Source: Sinohyriopsis cumingii (taxonomy: Eukaryota; Mollusca; Bivalvia; Unionida; Unionidae). Taken from it: DNA of 64,000 nt. The stretch lies in contig CM068835.1 of NCBI GenBank assembly GCA_028554795.2, positions 55,795,719 to 55,859,718 of the forward strand, read 5' to 3'. Of this stretch, positions 52,582 through 64,000 are shown one piece after another (position 1 is the stretch's first letter; each line of letters opens with the position of its first letter). The notes beneath the pieces were generated by a model. The model made no database searches. It was not told the origin of the DNA and was given only the letters and a program-made list of their open reading frames with translations. A program made the translations under genes and the position numbers.

Positions 52582-53919
52582 GCCCTCAAGCAACATTGCC
52601 TTGTCGCTGAGTATAACCGCGATTGCTTTGTAATTAACACGAACACCTGAATTTACTTTAACTCGGAATTGTATATCAAGAACAGATTGTCTCAATAACT
52701 TAAGATGCTCCAGTGAAAAGCAATAAATCGGATACTGTGTTGTAAAATCCAACAGTGGGATTTATTATCCAGTGTCTATGTTTTGATCACGTCCCATATA
52801 CGACATCAACACTGTTATTTTCAAAATTCAAGATTATATCCCAGATGTTTCTTTGTGTCTGTTTATTCGTAAAGAAACTTCACTGACTCCAAAGGTTCAA
52901 ATATCATGTGACTGCGTTTTTTCTACTCACCCGATTAACATTTAACAGCGCAATAAATACGTGTCTTGGTGCAGAAACACCTTGCTGAATTGCTATTTGC
53001 CATGTAAATACCCCGGTAACACCCCTTTGAGTGCTATCCGTGGACGTTGTGTGCCATGACAGCTATGACTTTCAGCCTGTATCCATGAAAGAAAGTTATC
53101 ATTGTTCTTCAGTGATCAATGGAGTCGTTGTTGGCATCCACAGTGAAAGTTTATGTACATTTACCTTTCCAGCAGCAGCTGCGAATGATAGCTAAATAGC
53201 ATCATCGTCGCTAGGTTTTCGCACAAGCACAACTGGGTTTCCCTCTAAAAATAACTTTTCTACCATTTCTGCAAAATCCAAAAATATGTGACAACGGAAT
53301 CGCACATGAAAGTCTTCTATCATTACCTTTAAGCACATTTTTACGTGTAGTAAATCCAATGTTGTAATTATTGTTGGTGTTTTGTAGCATTAAAAAAGCA
53401 GCACCAGGTCTAGCTATTGCAACAGCTTGTTGTGGGTCGGCTGCGGTATCTCATGTTACTTGTACTTGAAGGAATTGCCTGGGATCAGGACAATTAGAGT
53501 TATCTTTGTAAAACATCATTGACGAAACAGCTGATCCTGTATAATCGTCGGAGTATCTTGCTAACCCTACTATTGTTGTAACAACATCAACGTCCTTTTG
53601 AATTGTCTCCATGTTTTGTCCGTCAATCATGTAGGTGGCACTGTCAAATAACGTCATAATACAATTATTAACAAAACCAACGGTAGCCCCCACGTCAATT
53701 GTGTATTGCCAGGAACATTTGTTACAAGCTCACCTTCTACTTCAGTGAATGCCTCAGAGCATATAAAATATCTACTTGTATCACTAACCTGCAATTCAAT
53801 TCTTCCTCGTGCATTAGGTACACGTGCGTCGTAAGAATAAAACTGATAATCACGCACGGATTCATCTTGGTGAATTGGTTCATCCAATCGAATGCAGTGT
53901 CGGATATGCGTTTGAACAT
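52577..53919 (-). pseudogene. Old major capsid gene, main piece (broken and interrupted)
   Basis: Homologue of the capsid gene at 42233-43660. It starts at the ATG at 53919. The N-terminus (RDYQFYSY, RIELQV.DTSRYF) and C-terminus (YPIYCFSLEHL, AVILSDKAMLLEG) are readable, with many frameshifts between. The young element inserted a few codons before its stop; the last codons are at 37415-37445. Confidence 0.88.
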
Positions 53920-53947
53920 CTTATTGTATTGTTGTTTTTCCACATGG

Positions 53948-54391
53948 TTATCGCGCGTGCCTATGAAGACGGCTTCCTGTAATAAAACTGGTGTTTGTTT
54001 CGCCGGGTTCTTGCCTTACCATTTCTACTAGCTTTTGATTTGCGGCCTGGTGTATTATTTTACTGGCATTTGCAGGCGGTGCTTGGTAATTTTCAGGTTG
54101 TTGCCGAACCACCTTTCGTCGTCGAATTAATCGTGCTATTTTGTCCTTGATTGCATTGAACGCTTTACCAGCAACGTTGCTGATTACACCAGGAGCTGTT
54201 TCACGAATAACATCAATGGCTTTCATTGATAATTGTTTTGCGATTGGTGATGCTTTGGGGACAATTCTTGTGAATAATCCCCGAACAACATCGACGAGTC
54301 CATCCCTGTAATATACACTGTAAACGGATAATCGTGAGTTTACTACTCTGACCATCTCGGGTCTGCGGTGACCGTTGTTGTGCATAATCAT
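53948..54391 (-). CDS. Old pVI-like protein, still open
   Basis: 147 residues and uninterrupted, homologous to 43700-44164. The N-terminal VVNSRLSVY segment, the FTRIVPKASPIAKQL amphipathic region and a basic block (RRRKVV) are conserved. The five-Arg tail is replaced by RLHRHAR. It is the only structural gene of the old element without a visible break. That may be chance, given its short length. Confidence 0.6.
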   Translation of the reverse strand: MIMHNNGHRRPEMVRVVNSRLSVYSVYYRDGLVDVVRGLFTRIVPKASPIAKQLSMKAIDVIRETAPGVISNVAGKAFNAIKDKIARLIRRRKVVRQQPENYQAPPANASKIIHQAANQKLVEMVRQEPGETNTSFITGSRLHRHAR

Positions 54392-54411
54392 CTTATTTGT
54401 TAGTTATTCAT

Positions 54412-55566
54412 TTAATCGCTGTGGTATCCATCCACGATTTCCCGATGAACATTAATATCCATGATGCCGGCATGAAAGTATCGTTGACAATTATCAACTG
54501 CTTCATTGATTATTTCCGGAGAATTATTTTCAGCACGTTTTCCTCCTATGAGAACTCCTAACCGTTGCACGTCATCGAGGATATTGTTAGGACAAGTAAC
54601 AAGACCGCTTCCTGTAAAACCAGTGTCAGGTGCATCGTGAAATTCTTCTTCTTCTGGATAATACATTTCTTCTTTCATTTGTTGCAAAGGTGGAGAAAGT
54701 TAATAAGAACGTCGTTCTCGTCGTTGTATCATTTTTTCGAATCCCTGTTTGTTGTTTTTTTTCTTCTCGCTCAAGTCGTCGTTGTTCCCGTTCTTGTTGT
54801 TGTTGTTTGTGTTGTTGTTCTCGTTGTTGTTGTTGTTTTTGTTCCTGTTGTTTTCGTTCTAGACGTTGTTGTTTTTGTTTTTGTTTTCTCCTAGTAGTGG
54901 TTGTTCTCGTTTTTTATTCTGGTTGTTCACGTTTTGCTGTTCTTGTTGTTGCTCATCATATTTGTCCACTCCGGATAAAAACGTTTAATAACAAATGTCC
55001 AGTTTGTTTATTTGACTAACATCTCGGTTAATCTTAAACACCCAATCATTCCACAAATCAGGACCTACGCCTCTAACATGTTTGGGTTTCAAAAAACTCT
55101 TGAGGATAAATTAAGGCAGCAAAAGATCCAAATTTAAATATATCATCACGTTTCATTGATGGAACTTGTTTTATTGTTGTCATTCCGGCTTCAGTAAATT
55201 TCTCTATAAAACTAGTTTCTTTTGCCTGTTTTGGTTCTTCAGGCGGAGGTGGAGGTTGAGGTGGAGGTTGAGGACGAGGTTGAGGACGAGGTTCAGGTGG
55301 AAGTTGAAGTTGAGCTGCAGCTATATCAGCTGGAAGATCTCGTAAAATATTTTATGTTTGTTTAGTTCTTTCTGCCGTTTTTGTCAGTAGCCGCTACGAC
55401 TTTTTCAGTAACTGCTGTGGTAGGCTTAAATAATTGTTTTGTACCTGTGCCTCTTGTCGTGCTTGTATTTTTGTTTAACATAATCAAATAGTGGAATATA
55501 TTTCTTAATTGCTTCTTGTCGCTCTCAAGCTAATCTAGCTGTGTAAGATTCTTGAGCTGGGGGCAT
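54412..55566 (-). pseudogene. Old homologue of the 322-aa structural-block protein, broken
   Basis: It starts at the ATG at 55566, with an N-terminus like the young protein (S-x-T-A/T-R-L-A..ERQ.AIKKYIPL). The C-terminal module is open at 54412-54687 (RLGVLIGGKRAENNSPEII). The middle is a low-complexity AAC-rich (coding strand) stretch at ~54750-54900 plus several stops. The antisense frames over that stretch are not genes. Confidence 0.75.
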
Positions 55567-55588
55567 TATCTGATATAATTTTATTTTA

Positions 55589-55729
55589 ATTGATAGCAGC
55601 AACGAGGGCGAAGTCTCATACTCGGCACCCAGTCACCGCGATCCCTTGTTTTGGTTGCAATTTTGAGTAAGGTATTTTTGTGCAATTCGATGGTGAGTCA
55701 ATTAGGGTATGTTCGCCATCTCTGCTGCT
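55589..55729 (-). repeat. Old element right terminal inverted repeat
   Basis: Inverted, diverged copy of 29903-30050. The inner edge motif AGCAGCAACGAGGGCG is at 55595-55610 and the outer edge CGCCATCTCTGCTGCT at 55714-55729. Confidence 0.8.
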
Positions 55730-55936
55730 TTTGGAAACACGATTCGTGGAAGATTACTTGTTGAAATGTATTGAGTGTAGTTACAATTAGCAAGAAAGAG
55801 AAAACACCACATCAAGGGGTTTAAGGTTACTTATTTCTACTGACTTTGGGAATGTTCTAAAAACTATAGGATACTTATTTAGCACAACAAGCTAATAACT
55901 CTGATTAACTCGTAGCATATAAGATTATAGTGAAGC

Positions 55937-55939
<3 letters not shown>

Positions 55940-55968
<29 letters not shown>
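55940..55968. repeat. (CT)n microsatellite
   Basis: A pure CT run next to the SINE head. Confidence 0.95.
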
Positions 55969-55969
<1 letters not shown>

Positions 55970-55970
<1 letters not shown>

Positions 55971-56275
55971 CGCTCCGATGGTCTAGTGGTTAGAACGTAC
56001 ACCTCGGAAGCGGCCGAGTCATACCAAAGAATTGCAAAAATGGTACTAACAGGTGCCTTGCTAGGCACTCAGCATTAAGTGGTTAGTGTTAGGACTGGTT
56101 GGCCTGGTGTCAGGATAATATGACTGGGTGTGACATCATGCTACATGTCTACGGCATGATGCGCCAGTGCTAGACATCACTATAACCTGCATCACTGCAG
56201 GCAACGTATCGATATGAATGAAAAATTGTTCAAGCTATGTTAAAAATCCAAATCATACACACTCACACACAGACA
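55970..56275 (+). mobile_element. tRNA-derived SINE, family 1
   Basis: Plus-strand copy of the SINE at 13151-13472. The A-box-like TAGTGGTTAGAACG is kept, while the segment with box B is deleted (GAAGCGGCCGAGTC). The body with TTAGTGTTAGGACTGGTTGG and the end AATCCAAATCATACAC are intact. It lies in the microsatellite of the second host repeat copy and is absent from the first. Confidence 0.8.
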
Positions 56276-56322
56276 CTCACTCTCTCTGTCTCTCTCTGTC
56301 TCTCTCTCTCTCTTACACACAC
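56276..56322. repeat. CT/CA-rich microsatellite
   Basis: TCTCTCTGTCTC repeats and ACACACAC. Confidence 0.85.
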
Positions 56323-56959
56323 ACATAAGGCCAGACAGAGAGAAAACAAGAGGTTTTGTAATTATTGTAATGTGTTTTACTCTTTGCTTTATCATTATAC
56401 TTTGTGGTAGTTCTTCATTACTAAAACCTGCAAAGGTATTTTAACACGTCATAACATGCAGCCGTAAAAATTCCTCGTAAGAGACGGATCATTACAAGGA
56501 TCTAAAAATAAAATAAACTTTTAGTCTAAATTGAAACGTAAATGCATTATCTTAGTCACGGGCACCGCGCATAAATTCCTTCTTTTTAAACTCACTTACA
56601 TTAGGTCAGTCAAAATCATTTTGAAGGTGACAGAGGACTATAAAGCGAATTTCAATTCCTTAAGTACAGTTTAGTTAGTACATACATGTTACAAACGAAC
56701 CTATATCAGCATGTCAACATGGGATTGTGAGACGGACCCCCTTTAGGACCCCCATATTGCGAATCTCCTGAATAGTATGCTTTTCTATGGCATAAAGTTA
56801 ACTATAAATATAACTTACTCGTTCCGGATGTGTCTTACCTCCCTTCAATTCTGACCATGATGTTTCAAATTCTAAAACCGACCAAAAGATGTATTAGCTT
56901 TCCATAAATCTTGAAAGCTCTTCAATATAATAATTTTTTTGTTTGGATTATAAAGCACG

Positions 56960-57900
56960 TCCATCCGTTAGCACAATGTTGTCATCGCTACTCCTTCTAA
57001 ACACCATTTATACACACATTCATGCCATAGCCAAGTTGGTCCTGAACGAAAATGGCGCTGTTGGGACATCAGTGGCCTTTATGAAAATTTTGTCATCGCT
57101 ACACACCTTCTGAAGAAATGGTCATTTTAATATGGTTTTTTCACCAAAAGACGTCCTTTACTATCTAGCTAGACATAAATGAAAATGGTGTCAATCTGAC
57201 TTTCAGTATGGCTTCCAGTGCAGCCAAATAGAAAATCTTGCTATCGCTATTTCTTGTGCATGGATAGCACATCGACATCGGGTTTTCTCTAAAAGACTTC
57301 TTATGATGCCTAGTCGGTCCAAATGAAAACGTATCGATCTAACGTCCAGTGTGGACATCAAGGCGCCCACCTTGAAAAAGTATTATTGCAAATACTCATG
57401 AACACAAAGAAATGTTGACATGGTGTTGCTGCAGGAAACTCATTTTGGTGTCAAGTGGTCATAAATGAAAATATGTGCTGATCCGAAATCCAATTACACA
57501 AGAGGTTTTCACAGAAAGACTTTCTATATTTTCTTGGTGGCTCTAAATAAAATTGGTGCCGATCTCAAGTCAATATGGTGACCATGGCGGTTATCTTGAA
57601 AACATTGTTATGTCTAATTCTCACAAATTGATGGTTATCTCAATATCAATTTTCACCAAGAGACTTATTATGCTTTCGAGTTGGTCACAGAGACAATGAC
57701 GCCAGCTGTGCATACAATGTGGCTGAGACGAATGCTGTCTTGAATACTTTGTTTGTGACTACCATCCCCCCAATGAAAGATCATTATGACATGGGATATT
57801 CACTGAAAGACACTTTTCCCGACCTCACATGGCACCAATTTTGCATCTGATATGTCCGCAACAGAAACAAATTTCAAAAGCTTGTTATCGCTAAAGAATA
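56960..57900. repeat. Diverged satellite, ~165-185-bp unit
   Basis: About five units sharing, in order, a TTGTCATCGCTA-like block, TTTTCACCAAAAGAC, a GGTCCAAATGAAAA-like block, GATCTGA and an ATGGCG...CTTGAAAA-like block. The first block is also the end of the ~870-bp host repeat. No gene seen. Confidence 0.65.
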
Positions 57901-60900
57901 TTAAAGATGGGTGGAGCAAAGTAAAGGAAGAAATGGTATTAATATTAATCTGTATCATGTGTATGTTTTGGCATATTGGCTTATAGCAACATTACCTCGT
58001 GTTTTGACTTTGTTTTAAGGGAGAGGAGGTACATATTTTCACAACATGTACCTAAAATACCAAATGGACAAACATGGACTCAAACAGTCAGATCATTATT
58101 GTCAATTATCAATATACATTATAGAATAAATATATGCGGACTACTGAAATATTTGACTTTGGAATGTTACCAGTTATGAGAAGGTAATTCGCGCGAGCTT
58201 TGAGGATAAGCTATTAATGACACCCAAAATCTCTATAAAAATGTATCGTATGTCAAGTGTACCAATGTTGTCTTTATTCTGATTATACATGATTTAGTTG
58301 TATTTGTTTTTTTTAAAAAAAACCACCCACAATTATTATGTTAATGATACAGGAAAACGTATCGTTGCATGTTTCACTTAATTAAATCCTAACTAATGGA
58401 TATATAAAATTGTACATAAATGTGTGCAAATGCAAACGTAAAGACTTTCTCATAACTTCCACAAAGCGTTTCAATTGTTATGGGAAACATACTGTGGTGC
58501 ATTCGGGAATCATGAGCCGTTCTAAAGCTTCAAACCAATAGCATAACAATCACATATGACAGTATCAGGGTGATTACACGGACTTGCAAAATATTCTTAC
58601 ATTTCGGAGCAGTTAGGGACAAAGAAATTCAGTAAAGATAGTACCCCATCCACCAACAGAAAAAATTAAATCGAACTTCAATCATGAAAAAGCAAATAAT
58701 ACGTTCAGTTCGGTTTTTCGTCCATATATCCTCAACAGCACTGATTAATCAGTATAATAGGCAAATAATAGTACGTAAGGTCAGTCTGACAAATATTTGC
58801 AAAGAGATCTGAAATCAGTAGACTTCTTTTCTATTGCTACAATGTGTGACTAAGAACAACGTAACTAAAATGATCTGCAGTAACATGTTGTCAAAGGCAT
58901 ACAACTCTTAATTTAAAGTAACGACGAAAAGTGTAAACAAACGACAAGGATTTTAAAAGCTTTCAAAATAATGGGAGATCATTTATGTTCTATCGATAAT
59001 TTACATTCAATATATATCATTAAACATTATTTTGTATGTGTGCTACAAATAAATGTAAAACTTGAAACACGAAGTTACACAATTGCATGATATTGTCTCG
59101 AATTATGAACTATTTGTATATGAAGTGAAGCAAGACTAACATATGTTTTGAACATTAAGTTTGAGATAACAATGCTTTGATTTCCGATGTATGACATTCC
59201 AATATATAACATTTTTTGTTTTAATATGTCTATTCCAGCAGCATAAAAACGTATTAAACAGTTAACCTGATAACTTGCAATGTATTTCAGTGTGTAACTG
59301 TAGCCCCAAGGACAACTCATACAGTCAAAAGAATATATTATCAAACTTTGATCTAATGGAAAATGTATGTACAATCAAATAAAATTACAGAAAGAAAAAA
59401 GCGAAAAGAATAGCGGTAAATTTACATCACGTTTCTATGGGCGAATCTTCATTAGATCAGTAAATCACAACACAACATAGGAATCTTCATTAAATCTTTA
59501 AATCAGAACACTGTAGATAAATCCTAATTCAATCTTTAAATCACAACACTACATATAAAGCTTCAGTACGTCTTTTAAATAAATAAATCTTTCAGGTGAG
59601 CATATACAATATTTTGGAAAACAAAATATTTTTAAAAGAATGAAGAAGGGCAAAACTAATTTGTATGGCAATTAGCAGGTATTGGTTTTATATGTTAAGA
59701 GGAATGTTAAAACGCTGGGACCCGGGCAGTGAGTTGAAAAGCTAGAATATTGAATTACTCAGTGTAGTTTAACATAATTAACACTAAAATGGATTAGTTT
59801 AATACATCTCACTAGAGAATTAATTTTTGTAATGCTAATAGATGTTTTTGGAACTAATAAAATACAGTTTTATGTTTAAATGTTTCAAACCTTGCCATCT
59901 AGGAAGTTTGTAATGCGTTCTTCCGCATTAGAGCCAATAATTAAACATCAAATACAAAGGAAATATTTTATTCAGTGCATTTGAATCTTAAACCATTATA
60001 TTGGAATTGGATTCATTTATAATTGTGTCAAATAAAAGTTTAGTCTTGTACTGGCATTTATCAATAAGTTCCTAGGGAAAGTGTTCTGTCTAAAAAACTT
60101 TATGCATCATATATGAGTTTGGTTTCTAAATCAATGTTTACTATGAAAAGTATAATACAACAATAAGCTAAAATGAAGCGTAACACGATTTGTTGTGAGG
60201 AAACGGTTTTTAAAAACAAATATGTGATGAGCCTCTTGGATTATTTAGTAGCAAGGAGAAACTAGGATGATATTTTTAACGTCAACGACGACAGCAATGA
60301 TGGCGATGAAACATTTGCGTACGGACTGTGATGGCTGCGAAATATCTTATTACATTAGAGGTTATATAATTTATGCTTTAAAATTTTAAAGAGAGTAGAC
60401 ACAAATTTGATACCATTATTTTTAGTTTTCATATGACCATGTCTAACTGTATTTAAACAATCTGTCACAGGTTATCAGTCTCACAAAGAAGTGAACTTAA
60501 CAAGTTTGGTCAGAATCATACACAAACACCAACACACAGTTTCCTTCAAAAAGTAGGTAAATAAAAAAATGCAGCAGAAGTGACGACGACAATAGCGCTG
60601 ATGGCGACACTGATGTACAAGTGAACATTGAACTTTGTGCTAAACATGAATATGAAGATAATGACGATGATGATAACGACGTTGTTAATGATAACGCTAT
60701 TGATAGTATTGTTGATGATGATGATGACGACAACAACGACGACAACCTTGTTGTTGCTGATAACTTCTGAATGAGCCGGAATAAAGGTTATGACATTTTA
60801 TGAAAAATACAAATATGTTAGACGACTTATTCAGGTCTAACGACTGATATGCCGAAGGCACGAGATGAAGTAAAATAAATTATTTCTTCGTGTACAATAA

Positions 60901-61585
60901 GATGGTAACAGATGTATTACATTTTGATAATAACAAAAAATTACATCCCCACGGTTACAATAGCTTGTATCTATAAAAATCATCATTTTTGCCATTTATA
61001 TTTTACTGATATTCGCTTGGACTGTGAATCATTTCATAATTTCTCTTCCAACAAGATATCACACATCTCTTGAGTTAGATAAGGTGAGAAGTTACGAAAG
61101 AGACAATGTAAAAATTGTAAAAAATTTGTCTGAGCTTACATGTTAAATTTGTTCCAGATCAGCAGTTGTTGCAAGACTGTGCAGCTGTATTAACACATTA
61201 TCACGTCAAAGTAATGACACCATCACATTCATGGCAAATCCCACCGATTATTAACGATAGCGCAATAATATTCCGCCCCTGTGCACGTCCATGGCACAAA
61301 GCATAATCCAGGAGACATTAAATATATATAAAATAGTAAAATTTCTACTACGCACTGATGAATGACTAACATGCGGCATAATTCGAATGACGTATTCAGT
61401 TTTGATGTATCACATTATCTTGTATACAACTGCAGAACACGCGTAACACCCGAAACGTCTAATGCAAAGTTTTGGATCCATGGCGTCCTATTACGTATGT
61501 ATGTTGTTTCCTCGTAGTATGGCAGACATTATGAAGTCTGGTAAATACGAAGCAAAAAATATCACTGGGGAATTGCAATCTCTCC

Positions 61586-61590
<5 letters not shown>
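57900..61590. other. Host noncoding DNA, nothing recognised
   Basis: AT-rich sequence without supportable genes. A GAT/GAC-rich low-complexity stretch lies at about 60580-60750; the antisense open frame there (serine-rich) is its translation. Confidence 0.5.

Positions 61591-61591
<1 letters not shown>

Positions 61592-61639
<48 letters not shown>
61592..61639. repeat. (CT)n microsatellite
   Basis: A pure CT run. Confidence 0.95.
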
Positions 61640-61643
<4 letters not shown>

Positions 61644-62214
61644 CCCATCCTTAATTAAGACTTACCGTTAATCTGACCTGAATGCGATGTCTGTATAAAT
61701 AATCTGTATTCATAAAATCTAAAGGAAATGACACTTTTTGAAAGTAGTAGTTACCCATATATACACACACATGTATAGCCCAAGGAATTTCCGTATCTAG
61801 CTATGGCTGGATAAAGTGTGAAGACAACAACATTTTTGCGAGTGTAGCCCATCTTTCTCGAAATAATTCTTGATGTTTTTTATTCGCATTACAAAGTACT
61901 TACACGTTGTTTTCGAATATATGAGCTGACAGTTAAGTGAGTAAGGAAAAGGGAAGTTGTTCTCTACTTCTCGTCTCGTTAAAAGCAGTCTGAGTTATGC
62001 CCCATCAAAGCCATGGAAATTCCACTGGAAAATTTTCACCTGGGGTATATAGAAGATACTCTGGTACTTCCATCTCTTAAATTGTATTACATTTTTATAG
62101 TTTATTACTTTTTGTCGATCATTTTTATATTGGATACTGTTTATATTCACCTTGTTTTGATGAGATTGCTCGTCTTTATATATTCATTACAGCTGCCGAT
62201 TAATATTGTTGCTA

Positions 62215-62420
62215 CAATGGAGGTGGGGTAGCTAAGTTGTTAGAGCGTCATATCGTAATCCAAGGGTCCCAGGTTTGACATCCACACTGGTCGCCCAGAT
62301 TTGGAAAAGGCATTTAGCTCCCATTCCTCTGCACGATATGGTCAATACTGTATTTAAACTGACTTTAAAATCCTCAAAAGCCAGCAATAAAATGTTATTT
62401 GTTACAGATGCATGCCACAC
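62215..62420 (+). mobile_element. tRNA-derived SINE, family 2
   Basis: A-box-like TAGCTAAGTTGTTAGAGCG and a B-box-like AGGTTTGACATCC. The body matches the minus-strand copy at 26765-26915 (AATCCAAGGGTC; TTGGAAAAGGCATTTAGC). Confidence 0.6.
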
Positions 62421-63298
62421 ATGAGGAAATTTCAGTAATTAAATATAACGTATTGGGTCCCGTATTATGGATATGCTTCTCACCTAATGAATCAAGATAA
62501 AAGTCATCATTCCTTAAATTTAAATATAGGACCTGACCTGGAAGTCTGTACCAGCTATGTAAATATAAGACCTGGTCTTAAATACGGGACCTTACCATGA
62601 ATTATGAAACGTTGCATGAAATACGATCAATGACCTAGAATACGTCTGATGGTCTAGAATTAGAAACATATTCGACATAATGATTGGGACTTTCACTGGA
62701 AACTCGTTCATTAGAAATAGTGTTCACAGACAAATATGTTTTCAAACAATGCAGTATTATTTAATAAAAGCAAAAATGAATAAACAGTTTATCCAACTAT
62801 GACGCAACAATCATAGTAACTTCTTGAACCTTTTATAAATTCACGATCTGGAAAAAGTCAACAAAAACTATCAACGAATTCAGAAAAAATAGCAATACCT
62901 CTGTACGAACAACTGCAACAATAAGACCAACAACATCAACAACAAACAATCGTTACAATAAATAAATAAATAAATACATAAATAAATAAATAAATAAAAT
63001 ATTGTACTCAGTAGAGCAACCGCAACAGTAATTCCGATGGAAAAATAGTTACACAAGTGGTATCTGAAGGTTATGTTGTCCGAAACACATGTTCACAATT
63101 TCTAAGGTTGATTGGTTCGAAGGGTCCTCCATGCAACAGAGGGGCATAATATCCCTAAGTTTCAATGGTACTATGGTGCAGCAAACAAAGCCAATAATGA
63201 ATTCACTGGTGGAATGTATACAAAATGTAAAGCAAAAATCAGGTTATAACGGAGTACTTAAAAATTACAGCTGTTTAGTTTACATCAGTCTAGCTGTT

Positions 63299-63348
<50 letters not shown>

Positions 63349-64000
63349 TGACAAAAAATAATCTAAGGGTGGAGATTCAAAACGGTTTCCCAACGATTCG
63401 ACCACAACAATCTCTTCGTCAGCAGAATAAATCGCTAACATGCAAAAAACTGGCACTAAGAACAATATCGAAGGAAATTTCAGGACCGTACATACATGAA
63501 TCATTATTGGAAATATACAAGAGGCATAACAAAGTTGTTTAAAAATAATAATCGAGCTGGATAATGTGTCTGTCAGATAGAAAAACAACATGAATGCGAT
63601 CCTGTTTGGGGCTTTTCAACCGTGGGTTTAGCACAACAACGCTGTATCACGCCTCACAGGTAAAATCTTGATTTTATCTCTCCATTGTATGTATTTTGCG
63701 TGGGTAGAGAGGTCATTCAGTCATAGTTTCCATTTGCATGGAACTGTGTCATAACATGTCACGAATTCAGAAGCAGGATGTAATATTCGCAGTAAATTGA
63801 AACTCAACAAACGTTTCGCCACCACATAAAGGGCACAAGTTCGTAACATTTAGCATTTGATGAACCCCTTATTATATTTCTAATAATATTTTGCTCACAT
63901 TAAGGAATACATTACATATGTCCATACATTACATAATTCTACGCAGTCTTGAATGTTCTTTATGGAAAATTGGCACACCAGTATTATCATACAAAATTAT
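62421..64000. other. Host noncoding DNA with (AAAT)n and (TA)n repeats
   Basis: Contains (AAAT)n at about 62958-62998 and (TA)n at about 63301-63346. Open frames overlapping the TA run (Tyr-Ile repeats) are artefacts. Nothing else was recognised. Confidence 0.6.

Larger units (their letters stand above)
29903..55729. mobile_element. Old Maverick/adintovirus-type integrated element, degraded and split by a younger one
   Basis: It begins AGCAGCAGAGAGGGCG and ends with the near inverted copy CGCCATCTCTGCTGCT. Its own length is about 10.7 kb after removing the nested element 37446-52576. Gene order from the left is ATPase (-), zinc-ribbon/PLA2 (+), integrase (+), Pol-helicase-HNH (-), a satellite array, a small coiled-coil gene (+), penton-like (-), fibre-head remnant (-), major capsid (-, interrupted), pVI-like (-) and a 322-aa-protein homologue (-). 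Nearly all are broken by stops and frameshifts. The set matches hallmark genes of Polintoviricetes. The protease, pX-like, HNH, zinc-protein and membrane-protein genes were not found. Confidence 0.85.
55730..57035 (+). repeat. Host ~870-bp repeat, second copy (interrupted by the old element at its start)
   Basis: Direct copy of 29021-29890, enlarged by a SINE (55970-56275), microsatellites and a ~150-bp segment at about 56755-56910. Its first bases (29891-29902) lie on the left side of the old element. Confidence 0.75.

Noticed and set aside
54565..55019. Plus-strand frames rich in Val or Cys/Ser
   Set aside because: Antisense to an AAC-rich low-complexity part of the old 322-aa protein homologue.

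Overview
The window is AT-rich animal nuclear DNA. It has spliced coding exons with GT/AG borders, tRNA-derived SINEs, many microsatellites and satellite arrays, and diverged local duplications. A split BIR (IAP-type) gene lies near the left end. I infer an invertebrate, possibly a mollusc such as a bivalve, but no single marker in the sequence fixes the species.

The interest lies at about 29.9-55.7 kb, where two related integrated DNA viruses of the Maverick/Polinton-adintovirus type are nested. The younger one (37446-52576, 15.1 kb) has 267-bp terminal inverted repeats (TIRs, 5 differences between them), begins AG and ends CT, and is flanked by a 5-bp target duplication CCAGC. It encodes a candidate penton, a membrane protein, a fibre with 21-residue coiled-coil repeats, an adenain-type protease, a pX/mu-like protein, a major capsid protein, a pVI-like protein, two further probable structural or accessory proteins, an HNH endonuclease, a zinc protein, a protein-primed-type PolB fused to an SF1 helicase and an HNH domain, a DDE integrase, a zinc-ribbon protein with a parvovirus-type phospholipase A2, and an A32/FtsK-like packaging ATPase. 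Structural genes and integrase are preceded by a shared motif (TAATTGAAAAC...TTATAATAA-ATG) that often overlaps the stop codon of the gene upstream. Two proteins are broken at poly-A runs (three breaks).

The older element (29903-55729, about 10.7 kb without the insert) is the target: the young element sits a few codons before the end of its capsid gene. Nearly all its genes are pseudogenes. Its capsid block is inverted relative to the replication/integration block when compared with the young element. Its own TIRs (about 140 bp, about 80% alike) differ in sequence but share a composite design: the motif AGCAGCA... stands at the outer edge and, inverted, at the inner edge. It inserted into the second copy of an ~870-bp host tandem duplication, and the first copy preserves the empty site.

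Left host DNA (1-29.9 kb) holds the BIR exons, a diverged ~2.8-kb segmental duplication (12.1-14.9 and 19.7-22.1 kb) with minisatellite tails, a 25-bp-type minisatellite at 17.0-17.7 kb and SINEs. Right host DNA (55.7-64 kb) holds the second host repeat copy with a SINE in it, a satellite array, and otherwise unremarkable AT-rich sequence. Many short open frames there are chance.
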